From positions 62,001-126,000 of IMG/VR virus record IMGVR_UViG_3300042309_002578: a stretch of 64,000 nt of DNA. The stretch is one strand, 5' to 3'. Shown piece after piece: positions 16,828 through 25,273 of the stretch. A program made the translations under genes and the position numbers. The DNA is from a virus. The notes below the pieces were generated by a model, which saw nothing but the letters and a program-made list of their open reading frames with translations, ran no database searches and was not told where the DNA came from. Each line of letters opens with the position of its first letter. Within the stretch, counting starts at the first letter, position 1.

Positions 16828-17199
16828 ATGACTTTAGATTTTTTGACAAAACAATTCTACCAAGAAGAGTATTTAGCAGAGTGGGAAAAATATTCACGGG
16901 CTGCAATTAATAACTGGGAGTTAGACATTAAATATTTATCAACTTTTGGGCTTAATATAGAAGACGTAAAAAAACTTTTAAAAGAGCCACTAAACTTTGA
17001 TGATTGGTGTAAGGCTGCCATCAGGATTGACAAATACACAAAACTAATAGAGCAGAGAGAAAAGATTCTTCATAGGCTAGATAATGTGTGCTCTAGAAAA
17101 TTAAATCCAGATGAAGAAATGCTAATGAATAAGCACAGCGCAAAAATATTAAAGCTTTACAAAAGAATGCTTAAGTATGAAATAATGACTCTTTGTTAA
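16828..17199 (+). CDS. Hypothetical helical protein, 123 aa
   Basis: ATG at 16828 follows ATCAAAAACA, matching the AACAATG-type leaders; the start at 16777 lies too near the promoter. Entirely alpha-helical by eye, with charged helices such as FDDWCKAAIRIDKYTKLIEQ and SAKILKLYKRMLKYE. No family recognised. Closed by the terminator at 17200. Confidence 0.6.
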   Translation: MTLDFLTKQFYQEEYLAEWEKYSRAAINNWELDIKYLSTFGLNIEDVKKLLKEPLNFDDWCKAAIRIDKYTKLIEQREKILHRLDNVCSRKLNPDEEMLMNKHSAKILKLYKRMLKYEIMTLC

Positions 17200-17240
17200 A
17201 ATATTTTGTAGTGACTTAATTTAAGTCACTACAAAATATT
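17200..17240 (+). terminator. Rho-independent terminator
   Basis: AATATTTTGTAGTGACTTA pairs perfectly with its complement at 17222-17240, right after the stop codon at 17199. Confidence 0.8.
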
Positions 17241-17395
17241 AATAATTTAGCACAATTAATTAATGATCACCAAAGAAAAAGGAATAGATCTAGCTAAAAT
17301 ACACTTAGGCGAATTAATAAGTTGACGGCGATTAAAACTATAATTTTATAGTTAGCACAATGTGTTTAAATTCAATCAACAACAAGGAAGATACT

Positions 17396-17827
17396 GTGAC
17401 TACCGCATCAAAATTCTACATAGTTACACAAACAAAAGAAGTTTTTCCAGTGATCGCAGCACTGGAAAAATGTATAAGACATTTAATTCTTGCAGATCAA
17501 TCATTTTATAATCAGTTGCCTGGATTTCCAAGGTTCGAGATAACGCCATCTCTAAAAATGGTAAATGTCATTTTTAACTATTTGGGGCTTACAAAGAACC
17601 TTATGATTCAGTTTCATTCTGACGAGGACGAGATTAACGGTGATAATTACCCGAAGATATTTTTTACTTTACACCACAATTATTCTGAAGGCGGAGAACT
17701 AGAATGCCTTAAAAAAATTTGCACCCTTATCTGCAACAGCCACAACTTGTTTGATTGGGTGGAAAGCGTCTGGTTCTGCGAAAGTGACGTTGATGGCGAA
17801 GAATACACTAAAGTGTTCGACAATTGA
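17396..17827 (+). CDS. Hypothetical protein, 143 aa
   Basis: GTG at 17396 is chosen because AAGGAAG lies 6 bases upstream; the ATG at 17360 would give 155 aa. Alpha-beta composition with FYIVTQTKEVFPVIAALEKC near the start and an acidic C-terminus (SDVDGEEYTKVFDN). No family recognised. Confidence 0.6.
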   Translation: MTTASKFYIVTQTKEVFPVIAALEKCIRHLILADQSFYNQLPGFPRFEITPSLKMVNVIFNYLGLTKNLMIQFHSDEDEINGDNYPKIFFTLHHNYSEGGELECLKKICTLICNSHNLFDWVESVWFCESDVDGEEYTKVFDN

Positions 17828-17852
17828 GGCGTTTATTCTGCAAAAGTAACGC

Positions 17853-17881
17853 TTGACCTTGTTTGTTAGCCGTAGTAATAT
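17853..17881 (+). promoter_or_regulatory. GTTAACC-family promoter with no intact gene
   Basis: TTGACC, 17 bp with TTGTTAGCCGTAG, TAATAT. The only frame after it lacks an ATG. Confidence 0.8.
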
Positions 17882-17904
17882 TAAAATACAGAAAACAAAA
17901 AACC

Positions 17905-17985
17905 ACGACTAAGACTTTTACAATCCTCAGAGGCTTTACAGGCAATGGCAAATTAGTACATAGAACATATAAAAAAGCTATCTAA
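17905..17985 (+). pseudogene. 26-codon frame with ACG where ATG is expected
   Basis: After the promoter at 17853 the leader reads AACAAAAAACC then ACG ACT AAG ACT, where sister genes have AACAATG. The frame TKTFTILRGFTGNGKLVHRT ends at 17985, inside a terminator. It could be a peptide gene that lost its start by one base change, or one using ACG. Confidence 0.35.
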
Positions 17986-18009
17986 ACATTTGTAAGGGTA
18001 GCTTTTTAT
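17971..18009 (+). terminator. Rho-independent terminator
   Basis: AAAAAAGCTA and TAGCTTTTT flank an 18-nt loop and are followed by T-rich DNA. Confidence 0.5.
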
Positions 18010-18013
18010 ATGC

Positions 18014-18042
18014 TTGACTTTTTTTGTTAGCTACAGTAATAT
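18014..18042 (+). promoter_or_regulatory. GTTAACC-family promoter
   Basis: TTGACT, 17 bp with TTGTTAGCTACAG, TAATAT; upstream of 18072. Confidence 0.8.
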
Positions 18043-18071
18043 GTTTAAAAAACCAATAAAAAAAGGCAACA

Positions 18072-18611
18072 ATGTCTACGCCCAAAATAACTGTAATTGA
18101 CGAACATGACTGCTTTGGTCAGATTAAAGAATTTGTATCCGCAAATCCACAAATCATAAAACCAAAATACTTTATTGCACCGAATAAAAATTTTTTACAG
18201 TCAATGACGGAAATTTGTCTTCAATCTAATCTCGTTATTATCCACCGTCACATTTGGTTGGACGACTGTCACAAAAACGATAAGCCTTGTCAACAAATAG
18301 TGGCAGAACTAAAAAAACAAATTGCACCAATTCCAATTATTGAAGTTGGCGGAGATGCAGTAGATGCAAAACGGTGTCCAAGTGATATGCTTGCTGCATT
18401 TACTCAAATTGCGATCGCAGTTAAAAACCTGGGAACACTGATAGGGGCGCAAGTGTCGCACCCAAGCCCAGCTTACAACGGCGGATTGATGACTGTCTCT
18501 AAAATAGAGATGTTAGGAAACGGAACAATTGGTGCTACCCTCAAAAACAACACTGGAGAAGAAAGAAAATATTACTCGCTGCAAAACCTGTCGGCTTACG
18601 CCACTAATTGA
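18072..18611 (+). CDS. Hypothetical protein, 179 aa
   Basis: The N-terminal 120 residues resemble a Rossmann-like or receiver-like alternation (ITVIDEHDCFGQIKEFV, SNLVIIHRHIWLDDC, PIPIIEVGGDAVD), but the diagnostic residues of response regulators are not convincing. A short C-terminal beta domain follows (GLMTVSKIEMLGNGTIGATL). The leader ends GGCAACAATG. It is bracketed by the shared promoter and a 23-bp terminator. Confidence 0.6.
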   Translation: MSTPKITVIDEHDCFGQIKEFVSANPQIIKPKYFIAPNKNFLQSMTEICLQSNLVIIHRHIWLDDCHKNDKPCQQIVAELKKQIAPIPIIEVGGDAVDAKRCPSDMLAAFTQIAIAVKNLGTLIGAQVSHPSPAYNGGLMTVSKIEMLGNGTIGATLKNNTGEERKYYSLQNLSAYATN

Positions 18612-18622
18612 TACTTTCGCTT

Positions 18623-18680
18623 ATTTAATATAAAAACAGGGATGCCAATACACACTAGCATCCCTGTTTTTATATTAAAT
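18623..18680 (+). terminator. Very strong bidirectional hairpin terminator
   Basis: A 23-bp perfect stem (18623-18645 with 18658-18680) with a 12-nt loop; both arms end in A/T runs. It marks the exact border of the tandem-module array. Confidence 0.85.
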
Positions 18681-19795
18681 AACATATTGCAATCCCCACA
18701 CAACAAGGGTTTCGTGTTTTTGGCAATATTCCCCGCAGCCGTTCCCCCCAAGCCGCAAACCAACCATTTGCACCAACGCCCTAACAACGCCCGTGCCACC
18801 GGCTAAAAACCTAAAATCTGCCCAGTCTTGTCGGTAAAAACATATTGCAATCCCCGCACAGCAAGGGTTTCGTGTTTTTGGCAATATTCCCCCGCAGCCG
18901 TTCCCCCAAGCCGCAAACCAACCATTTGCACCAACGCCCTAACAACGCCCGTGCCACCAGCTAAAAACCTAAAATCTGCCCAGTCTTGTCGGTAAAAACA
19001 TATTGCAATCCCCGCACAGCAAGGGTTTCGTGTTTTTGGCAATATTCCCCCGCAGCCGTTCCCCCCAAGCCGCAAACCAACCATTTGCACCAACGCCCTA
19101 ACAACGCCCGTGCCACCGGCTTAAAAACCTAAAATCTGTCCAGCCTTGGCGACAAAAAACATATTGCAATCCCCGCACAGCAAGGGTTTCGTGTTTTTGG
19201 CAATATTCCCCCGCAGCCGTCCCCAAAATCCACGAACCAAACATTTGTACCAACACCCCACTAACACCCGTGCCACCGGCTAAAAACCCAAAATCTGCCC
19301 TAGCTTTGTCGGTAAAAACATATTGCAATCCCTATGTAGCAAGGACTTTGTGTTTTTGGCAATATTCCCCCGCAGCCGTCCCATTTGTACCAACACCTCA
19401 CTAACACCCGTGCCACCGGCTAAAAAACCTAAAATCTGCACCAACTTTGGTGACAAAACATATTGCAATCCCCGCGCAGTAAGGCTTCCAGCTTTGTCGG
19501 TATTTCCCCCGCAGCCGTCTCCAAACCGGCAAAACAGACATTCATTCCCAGCCTGGACTAACGCCGATAAAATCAAAATCTTGTAACACGCCTCAAACCC
19601 GCATTCTCTCGTTAAAAAATCTGTGGCGGATTATAACATAAGGTGTGTCAAAAGTAAAGGGAAGATACAAAGAAAAAAGGGCAATTTCCTATAAGAAAGT
19701 GATCATCTTCCCAATTTTATTTTTGATTAAAATCAAAAAATTATGCAAGTACGCACCTATGTCTAAAATTCTTGTAATACGTTTGTAATATAAAA
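18681..19795 (-). repeat. Dispersed promoter-module element, copy B (six tandem modules)
   Basis: Module starts (AACATATTGCAATCCC) at 18681, 18839, 18997, 19158, 19317 and 19457 give periods of 158, 158, 161, 159 and 140 bp. Read on the minus strand, the leader with TAGGTGCGTACTTGCATAA, the GGGAAGAT...ATCTTCCC hairpin and promoter TTTACT-17-TATAAT (about 19632-19663) come first, then AACGAGAGAATGCGGGTTTG, then the modules. Each holds GGGGATTGCAATATG, a GGTGGC-containing fold and CGGCTGCGGGGGAATATTGC. Unequal periods break any reading frame, so I treat it as non-coding. A separate gene's promoter diverges from its upstream end. Confidence 0.85.
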
Positions 19796-19813
19796 ATGAT
19801 TTTGAAAGCAGGG

Positions 19814-19842
19814 TTGACTTTATTTGTTAACCATAGCAATAT
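19814..19842 (+). promoter_or_regulatory. GTTAACC-family promoter
   Basis: TTGACT, 17 bp with TTGTTAACCATAG, CAATAT; upstream of 19880 and back-to-back with repeat copy B. Confidence 0.8.
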
Positions 19843-19879
19843 ATATTCAGTAAAGAAAAACAAAAAAGCGAAGAAAAAC

Positions 19880-20212
19880 ATGGATGCTACAAAAGTAGAA
19901 AAAATTGTAACCCTGATAAAAGAGTTTATTGACCATGCCAACATAACAATTTGGGAAGAAGAAAGTTATATAACTCTTATTACTTATTCAGGGAGAAATA
20001 TGTTTGGGCAGTTTTGCTACGCGATAGTAGCACCAGGAAGCGAACAATATCAAGATTTTGTAAGCGACCTTGAAGATTACGCTAACGAGAAAGAAATAGA
20101 AATTGACAAGAAGGATTTAAGAGAATTGAGAAAACCAGGAAGAGACACCCTTGGGTGTAGCAGTGTTTTTTATCTTCCCATACTTAAAAAAATTGACGGA
20201 CTTGAGCCTTAG
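19880..20212 (+). CDS. Hypothetical protein, 110 aa
   Basis: ATG at 19880 follows GCGAAGAAAAAC; the longer frame from 19796 would translate the promoter and is rejected. Acidic alpha-beta protein (EKIVTLIKEFIDHANITIWE, YQDFVSDLEDYANEKEIEID). No family recognised. One-gene unit with its own promoter and terminator. Confidence 0.65.
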   Translation: MDATKVEKIVTLIKEFIDHANITIWEEESYITLITYSGRNMFGQFCYAIVAPGSEQYQDFVSDLEDYANEKEIEIDKKDLRELRKPGRDTLGCSSVFYLPILKKIDGLEP

Positions 20213-20233
20213 TAATAATTTTTAATTTTGGCA

Positions 20234-20274
20234 AATAATAAACCGACAAGATTAAATCTTGTCGGTTTATTATT
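20234..20274 (+). terminator. Bidirectional terminator between convergent genes
   Basis: AATAATAAACCGACAAGAT, a 3-nt loop, and its perfect complement. Confidence 0.85.
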
Positions 20275-20288
20275 CATTGTTAAAAATT

Positions 20289-21008
20289 TTATGTTTGTGC
20301 GCTTTTTTCCGTGGATTTCTTTTTTCTTCTTTCTCGCATATAATTCCTCATATATTCAGTCCTATCTCTTGCTCTATCTCTCTCGCGCTGCCTTTCCTGC
20401 ACTTCAGGTCTAGCTTTGTATTTTTTCATGTACCTTTTTTTCGCTTCTTTTCCTTTCTCAGTTGCAAAATATTTTTTAATTGCTTTGTTTGTAGCATCTC
20501 TACCTTTTTTGCTCATTCTATACTTCCTTAATGCTTCTTTACCTTTTTCAGTTGCAAGATATTTTCTAGAAGAATTAGATTGTTTGGCTCTTTTTATGTC
20601 TTCGTTTTCTTCTGCATCATTAAAAAATATTGCTTTCCCAAAATGATGGATAGATATAGCGATATATCGTGAATAATATATTGTTATATCCTCTTTCTCA
20701 CTTTTATCTTTTTTATTAAGTTGGCACACCCAAAATCCGTCTGGCAATTTTTCTGCAATTGACAAAATGTTACCAAATTCATCAAAAAATCCCATTCCAA
20801 TTTCTATTTCTTTGGCAATATTTTCTATAGATTTTTGACTAGTATCATCTGTGCTGTCTTTTACGCTTGAAGATATTTTTATAGATGAAAATATAACAAC
20901 CTCAAGTGGATCATTTGTATTTACACACTTCCATGATCTTTTATTTAGCTCTACTGTTTTCCATGTTTTGCCGTCAGCCTTGAAAACAAGATTTTTTTGT
21001 ATTTTCAC
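20289..21008 (-). CDS. Basic-tailed hypothetical protein, 239 aa
   Basis: GTG at 21008 has GAGGAG upstream and overlaps the previous stop (GTGA). The N-terminal 130 residues are globular and beta-rich; the C-terminal 100 carry repeats of a Y-x-x-T/S-x-K-G-K/R-x-A pattern (KYLATEKGKEALRKY, KYFATEKGKEAKKRY) and end in Arg/Lys-rich helices (ERQRERDRARDRTEYMRNYM). Such tails are common in phage HNH or DNA-binding proteins; no nuclease motif is visible. Partner: the coupled membrane protein upstream. Confidence 0.6.
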   Translation of the reverse strand: MKIQKNLVFKADGKTWKTVELNKRSWKCVNTNDPLEVVIFSSIKISSSVKDSTDDTSQKSIENIAKEIEIGMGFFDEFGNILSIAEKLPDGFWVCQLNKKDKSEKEDITIYYSRYIAISIHHFGKAIFFNDAEENEDIKRAKQSNSSRKYLATEKGKEALRKYRMSKKGRDATNKAIKKYFATEKGKEAKKRYMKKYKARPEVQERQRERDRARDRTEYMRNYMRERRKKKSTEKSAQT

Positions 21009-21640
21009 TTTTCACTCCTCGTCGTTAATATTTTAATTCCAATAGCTATAACCCATATTATTAGTAATGGAGCAAATCCATCAAGATTAAATGTCGGTTT
21101 ATACCCCTCTGAATACTGTTGATATTGATCCCTTTCAAGTTTATATTTTCCCAGATCTCTTTCTGTTCTTCCTTGTGATTGCCACAGAGGAATAATGGTG
21201 CTTGCAGTAGACGTAATTATAATACCGCCAACCAGTGAGCATCCCATTGAATCATTGTATTCTTTGTTTAAAAAGTGCGATACTGATTTTACTCCACAGT
21301 ACACAATTCCAATCCCAGGTAGCACAAACCCTGCACCTAATGATGCAGTAGTCAAAACTGAAACTTTTATAATTCCAGAAGTCAAGTACCAAGTTCCAAA
21401 TGCCGAAGAAATTACAGAAAAATTCCTCCAGTTTCTTTGTGTTGAGGTTTCCGCCTCTTTCTCAATTATTCCGTAGTCAAAAATTTGCCTAACTTCTGGT
21501 GATTTGTACTCTTTCCTTGGCAAATACAAATCATTGGTAACCAAATTTTTAGTTGCCGATTTTAACCCTTGCACCAAGGCTGAATTAACTTGTTGTGCCG
21601 ACACAACAATATCTTGTTGTTGTTCAAATTCATCTTTCAT
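21005..21640 (-). CDS. Membrane protein, 211 aa
   Basis: ATG at 21640 follows TAATAACAAAA; the longer frame from 21742 crosses the promoter. Hydrophobic stretches at about 75-95 (ISSAFGTWYLTSGIIKVSV), 100-120 (LGAGFVLPGIGIVYCGV), 135-155 (LVGGIIITSTASTIIPL) and at the C-terminus (FAPLLIIWVIAIGIKIL). N-terminal 70 residues polar and helical. It overlaps and is coupled to the basic-tailed protein gene. No family recognised. Confidence 0.6.
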   Translation of the reverse strand: MKDEFEQQQDIVVSAQQVNSALVQGLKSATKNLVTNDLYLPRKEYKSPEVRQIFDYGIIEKEAETSTQRNWRNFSVISSAFGTWYLTSGIIKVSVLTTASLGAGFVLPGIGIVYCGVKSVSHFLNKEYNDSMGCSLVGGIIITSTASTIIPLWQSQGRTERDLGKYKLERDQYQQYSEGYKPTFNLDGFAPLLIIWVIAIGIKILTTRSEK

Positions 21641-21665
21641 TTTTGTTATTACTAGCAAAATAATA

Positions 21666-21695
21666 TTATATATTACTTGGTAAACATCTGTCAAG
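21666..21695 (-). promoter_or_regulatory. Variant of the GTTAACC promoter
   Basis: Minus strand: TTGACA, 18 bp with TGTTTACCAAGTAATA, TATAAT. The GTTTACC core resembles the family but sits closer to the -35. Confidence 0.6.
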
Positions 21696-21748
21696 TGTTT
21701 GTTGTCTGTAGATAGTCGCACCAAGCTTAAACTAAATATCAATATTGC

Positions 21749-21780
21749 ACAATAATATTGAGTTTATATTGTGTTATAAT
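21749..21780 (+). promoter_or_regulatory. AATATTG-type promoter
   Basis: AATATTGAGTTTATATTGTG leads to TATAAT at 21775-21780; no good -35. ATATTGTGTTATAATTAA is shared with the minus-strand promoter at 34240. Confidence 0.5.
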
Positions 21781-21814
21781 TAATTTGTGACCAAACACAA
21801 AGAACATTACAGCT

Positions 21815-22111
21815 ATGTCATCACACTTCGTTATTGAAAAACAAGGTATAGAATACACAGTTTCTTGTAATAATACGCACACAAACATAACCGTTGTAAT
21901 TATAAACGGCAATATTGTTGGTGAATTTACAAAACTGGACGATGGTAGCTACGCTGCAAAAGTAATTAACGGATCTGACTCTGTGCCAAAAGATACGTAT
22001 AGGATGGCAGAGCAGTATATTATAGATCAGTATTTTTCTGTATTCAGAAATGCCAGGGGCTTATTTAAAAAGCAAAAACAGACAAAAAGAAGATACGGCA
22101 CACCAGCTTAA
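21815..22111 (+). CDS. Hypothetical protein, 98 aa
   Basis: Beta-rich N-terminal part (GIEYTVSCNNTHTNITVVII) and a basic C-terminus (LFKKQKQTKRRYG). No family recognised. Leader AACATTACAGCT without a Shine-Dalgarno. Confidence 0.6.
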   Translation: MSSHFVIEKQGIEYTVSCNNTHTNITVVIINGNIVGEFTKLDDGSYAAKVINGSDSVPKDTYRMAEQYIIDQYFSVFRNARGLFKKQKQTKRRYGTPA

Positions 22112-22141
22112 AATTCAAAATATTATAGCAATATTGTTTTT

Positions 22142-22170
22142 TTATTTAAAAATATTGCTATAATATTGTA
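22142..22170 (+). promoter_or_regulatory. AATATTG-type promoter
   Basis: AAAAATATTGCTATAATATT with TATAAT at 22159-22164; no good -35. Confidence 0.45.
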
Positions 22171-22190
22171 ACAAAATATGAGAGGATAAA

Positions 22191-23186
22191 ATGCTTACGA
22201 TTGCGGAAACTTCGAGTAATTCTTGTGGTGACAATTCAGAGAATGAAACGATAAGAGAAAATATTTTTAATGTTGTAGATGACATATTTAGAGTAATTTC
22301 CTACAAGGAGGCTGCCGTTCTGGTTTCGGCATCTGTATACGAAAAGTCTGGGATAAAATATGGTTATCTCCCTGGCGATGGAATTAATGAGGTTGTTTTG
22401 AGATCAAGCGATCGCGCTCTTGAAATGTATAACGAGATGTGCGAAAGATACAAAATCAAAAAAGTAGAGAATCCCCTCTCCACACAGATAATTCGTAAGT
22501 TACACCTATTGGCTTTTGGTGAAGAGTTCTCAAAAAAAGCCAAGCAACGGAATGGCGAGTATTTATCCCATACCGTTAAGCTGTGTTCACCAATTAGGGC
22601 ATACAAAGCCTTGTACAAAACTGTGACTCATGATGTCCCTGTAAATTTTGATGAAATTGAATCAGATACAGAAATTGATGAAAAACACGAACAAGAAAAA
22701 TTATGCGAATTTAGCCTTGTAGGTGAACAATTTTTGTATCAAAAATATAAAATCACTTTAGAGAACAAACCTATCGGCACTGTATTTAAGCGCATTTACT
22801 ATGTATGTGATAAAAATATGCGAACAAGAAAGAAATCATCATTACAGGCAGAAATATCTATGAATATTGATGGGCGAGTAATTAATTTAAGCTCCCCCAA
22901 TAAAAAGGTGCTGACCAATATTAGGGAGTGGCTAACAAATAAACTCTCCAATACTCTCAAGGGTATGTCAAAGTCAGTAATTGAGTATAAATCCGATAAC
23001 AGAGGTATTGTTTTTGCAGCAATGCCAATGATTACAAAACTAGCACAGATGAATGGACTTTTAGCAAGATCGCCAGCAGGACGAGACTCTGATTTAATCA
23101 ACTGGATAGATAGACAAGAGTTTGACGATCAAGGTATTCCATCGTTCCCAAATAGAGAGCTTTTATCAAATTTGATAATTACCTAG
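22191..23186 (+). CDS. Hypothetical protein, 331 aa
   Basis: ATG follows GAGAGGATAAA. No family recognised. Residues 30-60 include a helix with EAAVLVSASVYEKSG; the middle is acidic (IESDTEIDEKHEQEK); the second half is beta-rich and basic (RKKSSLQAEISMNIDGRVIN) followed by helices. It is one of the larger unassigned genes, with its own promoter and a real Shine-Dalgarno site, followed by a second AATATTG promoter for the next gene. Confidence 0.65.
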   Translation: MLTIAETSSNSCGDNSENETIRENIFNVVDDIFRVISYKEAAVLVSASVYEKSGIKYGYLPGDGINEVVLRSSDRALEMYNEMCERYKIKKVENPLSTQIIRKLHLLAFGEEFSKKAKQRNGEYLSHTVKLCSPIRAYKALYKTVTHDVPVNFDEIESDTEIDEKHEQEKLCEFSLVGEQFLYQKYKITLENKPIGTVFKRIYYVCDKNMRTRKKSSLQAEISMNIDGRVINLSSPNKKVLTNIREWLTNKLSNTLKGMSKSVIEYKSDNRGIVFAAMPMITKLAQMNGLLARSPAGRDSDLINWIDRQEFDDQGIPSFPNRELLSNLIIT

Positions 23187-23279
23187 TTTTACGTATGGAG
23201 CATTCGGATTTTGTTACACCTGTTTGGCTTTCTCTATCCAAAGAAAGCCAAAATTATTAAAAATATTATGCCAATATTG

Positions 23280-23308
23280 TTGAAAATATTAAAATATCGT
23301 GTTAATAT
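23280..23308 (+). promoter_or_regulatory. AATATCG-type promoter
   Basis: TTGAAA, 17 bp with AAATATCGTGT, TAATAT, followed by a second AATATCG 11 bp after the first. Confidence 0.65.
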
Positions 23309-23339
23309 CGTATCTATATTAAACAACAACAAGGCAATT

Positions 23340-24026
23340 ATGACAAAAGTAAAAGCTATAGCCGACAAATTCTTCGGCGGAAATGTTGAAAATTTTTTGA
23401 CTGAAATGGCTGGGACAGGCTTCAAAGTTGATGGATGGTCAGATACGACTGAATTACCTCTAGATGCAGAAGGTTTCAGATCCAAGGTTTTTGTAGTCTT
23501 GACAAAATCGGGCGTAACAGAGAAAGCTTTTAGGGCAGCACTGTCATCATGGAGCGTTCAGTCTGCGACCGAGAACATAAATGATGAACCCATAAATAGT
23601 GTCCAGCCCGGTGCAATTGAAAAGATAGAAGATACTGTTATTGATGCGATCGCTGTTCAAAACGCAGGAATCCAACAACTTAGTGAAATTCAGCTTGATC
23701 AACAAATTTCGGAAGCAAGAACGTCTGGGGTAACAGAGGGGATAGTTTTAGAACTTGCCAAACTTGACGGCAAGTTTGAAACTCAAGTGCAAATTCGAGA
23801 CATTTTGACGAATGTAAATAAAACAATGCACGAAGACCAAAAAACAAAAGCATTATCATTGGCTGGCGGTTTGTTAACTAAAATACAAGGAAGCTATTCA
23901 AGAAGCAGTGAAGCAAGTAGAGCATCAAAAGTAAACCAAGAAGCTACAGAAGGTCTGGTTGCCACCATATTTGAAAGATTGGCGGGACTAAACAATCCTC
24001 CGTCCCAGTCGTCCGAGGGAAAATAG
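23340..24026 (+). CDS. Hypothetical helical protein, 228 aa
   Basis: Start at 23340 has AAGG upstream. Mostly helical, acidic and Gln-rich (QQLSEIQLDQQISEARTSG, LAGGLLTKIQGSYSRSSEAS). No membrane segment. It is followed closely by two small membrane proteins and may act with them. Confidence 0.6.
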   Translation: MTKVKAIADKFFGGNVENFLTEMAGTGFKVDGWSDTTELPLDAEGFRSKVFVVLTKSGVTEKAFRAALSSWSVQSATENINDEPINSVQPGAIEKIEDTVIDAIAVQNAGIQQLSEIQLDQQISEARTSGVTEGIVLELAKLDGKFETQVQIRDILTNVNKTMHEDQKTKALSLAGGLLTKIQGSYSRSSEASRASKVNQEATEGLVATIFERLAGLNNPPSQSSEGK

Positions 24027-24079
24027 AGAAGGTACTGGTTGACGCGATAGAAATTCTTGCACAAGAAGAAAAAAGCCGA

Positions 24080-24367
24080 GTGCAAGAATTATACCTCAGT
24101 GCCTTGGTTTATGTAACTGTCGCGTTTTTACAGGCAGAAGAACAAAGAAAAAAGGAGATGATACAGATGATACCTATGATTGCAGCTTTACTAGAAAACT
24201 TTGAAAATGATCCGATAGAAACAGGCAAGAACCTCTATGCCGCTGGTTTTTTTGCTGGTGCGATACTGTTTGGTGCTGCCGTTGGTAGTCCAATGGTTTT
24301 GCCAGTAGTATCCTGTGTTTCGCTTGCTTTGGGTATTGCGACTTTTATGGATAATCACAGACGTTAA
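24080..24367 (+). CDS. Membrane protein, about 95 aa
   Basis: The frame is open upstream to the preceding gene, and no ATG is available; GTG at 24080 is a tentative start. N-terminal helix LYLSALVYVTVAFLQAEEQ, then two hydrophobic segments AAGFFAGAILFGAAVG and VLPVVSCVSLALGIATF. The last codons are 34 bp from the next gene. No family recognised. Confidence 0.5.
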   Translation: MQELYLSALVYVTVAFLQAEEQRKKEMIQMIPMIAALLENFENDPIETGKNLYAAGFFAGAILFGAAVGSPMVLPVVSCVSLALGIATFMDNHRR

Positions 24368-24400
24368 AAGCAATTCTCGGTTTTATAGAGAACAAAATTT

Positions 24401-24664
24401 ATGTCACACGCAACAGAGAACGACTCGCCACAAATTTTAATTGTCCCGAAAGAAGTGGGCGGACTATCAATGCCAATCTTATGTTTCCTAGTTGGGACGC
24501 TTAGTTTTGCGCTGCTTGCTAATGCGGTAACAAGTTTTAAAATGGCACAGCAGCAACAAAAAGATGCAAGCCCAACGGATGGTGTGCAGCAAGAATTAAC
24601 AGCAAAAAGATTGCCAATACGCGGGCATATTCGTGCAAAACGATACAGAAAACAAATTAAATAA
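24401..24664 (+). CDS. Single-pass membrane protein, 87 aa
   Basis: One transmembrane helix (MPILCFLVGTLSFALLANAV) after a short polar N-terminus; the remaining 40 residues are polar then basic (RGHIRAKRYRKQIK). Probably part of the 23.3-24.7 kb group. No family recognised. Confidence 0.55.
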   Translation: MSHATENDSPQILIVPKEVGGLSMPILCFLVGTLSFALLANAVTSFKMAQQQQKDASPTDGVQQELTAKRLPIRGHIRAKRYRKQIK

Positions 24665-24700
24665 AAACCTCGCATTATTTTAAATAAAAATCAACACTTA

Positions 24701-24844
24701 GTGCCAAAATTTGACGGGAATAGACTGATTGAATCAAAATTAATAACTTTTATTGATTTTGTTGATTTAGCGTTAATTAATAGTCGCATTAAATCAGATT
24801 TGCTAGAAATAATCAGTTTGCAAAACTATAAACAGCAGAATTAG
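24701..24844 (+). CDS. Possible small protein, 47 aa
   Basis: GTG-initiated frame VPKFDGNRLIESKLITFIDF to EIISLQNYKQQN; no Shine-Dalgarno. Composition is protein-like but support is weak. Confidence 0.25.
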   Translation: MPKFDGNRLIESKLITFIDFVDLALINSRIKSDLLEIISLQNYKQQN

Positions 24845-24873
24845 TTGACTTTGTCTGTTAGCCATAGTATTAT
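24845..24873 (+). promoter_or_regulatory. GTTAACC-family promoter
   Basis: TTGACT, 17 bp with CTGTTAGCCATAG, TATTAT; upstream of 24902. Confidence 0.8.
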
Positions 24874-24901
24874 ATATTTAATTCAGTAATTTAAAAAGAC
24901 T

Positions 24902-25273
24902 ATGGCTATTGATTTTAATGCTTTGACAAGAGAGTTGGAGGACAAGAAAGGCAGATGTTTGATTCCCACAACATTCTATGATTGGGTTAGTGGATACAGA
25001 GTTGATTGCATAACCGACGAAAGAACTCCGGTGAAAGTCTACTATTTAATAGAAGAAGGGGCGCATGGTTACTCTATCAAGTTTTTAAATGGTGTAACTG
25101 GATTTGAATCCTATTATGTCCATGATTTGTTAGCGAACAAGCAAGATCATCCTACGGGTTATTGGGCTGCTTGTTCGCTAACAATAGGAAGATGGGACGG
25201 TCTATACGTTGACGCAAAACAGGTAGATGAAAAACTCAGAAAATTACCATTTGATGTCAATACACAACAATAA
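24902..25273 (+). CDS. Hypothetical protein, 123 aa
   Basis: Soluble, aromatic-rich protein (IPTTFYDWVSGYRVDCITDE, GYSIKFLNGVTGFESYYVHD). No family recognised. Own promoter; terminator begins at the base after the stop codon. Confidence 0.65.
   Translation: MAIDFNALTRELEDKKGRCLIPTTFYDWVSGYRVDCITDERTPVKVYYLIEEGAHGYSIKFLNGVTGFESYYVHDLLANKQDHPTGYWAACSLTIGRWDGLYVDAKQVDEKLRKLPFDVNTQQ

Noticed and set aside
17263-17325. 20-codon frame MITKEKGIDLAKIHLGELIS
   Set aside because: No ribosome site, very short, and it ends in a possible promoter.
18681-19500. Regular repeats that could be a CRISPR array
   Set aside because: The period is about 159 bp and the whole unit is repeated; there are no short repeats separated by unique spacers.
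18596-19586. Overlapping frames through the module array with GGTGVV- and AGEYCQKHE-like phrases
   Set aside because: They change frame from module to module because periods are 158, 158, 161, 159 and 140, and none has a ribosome site.
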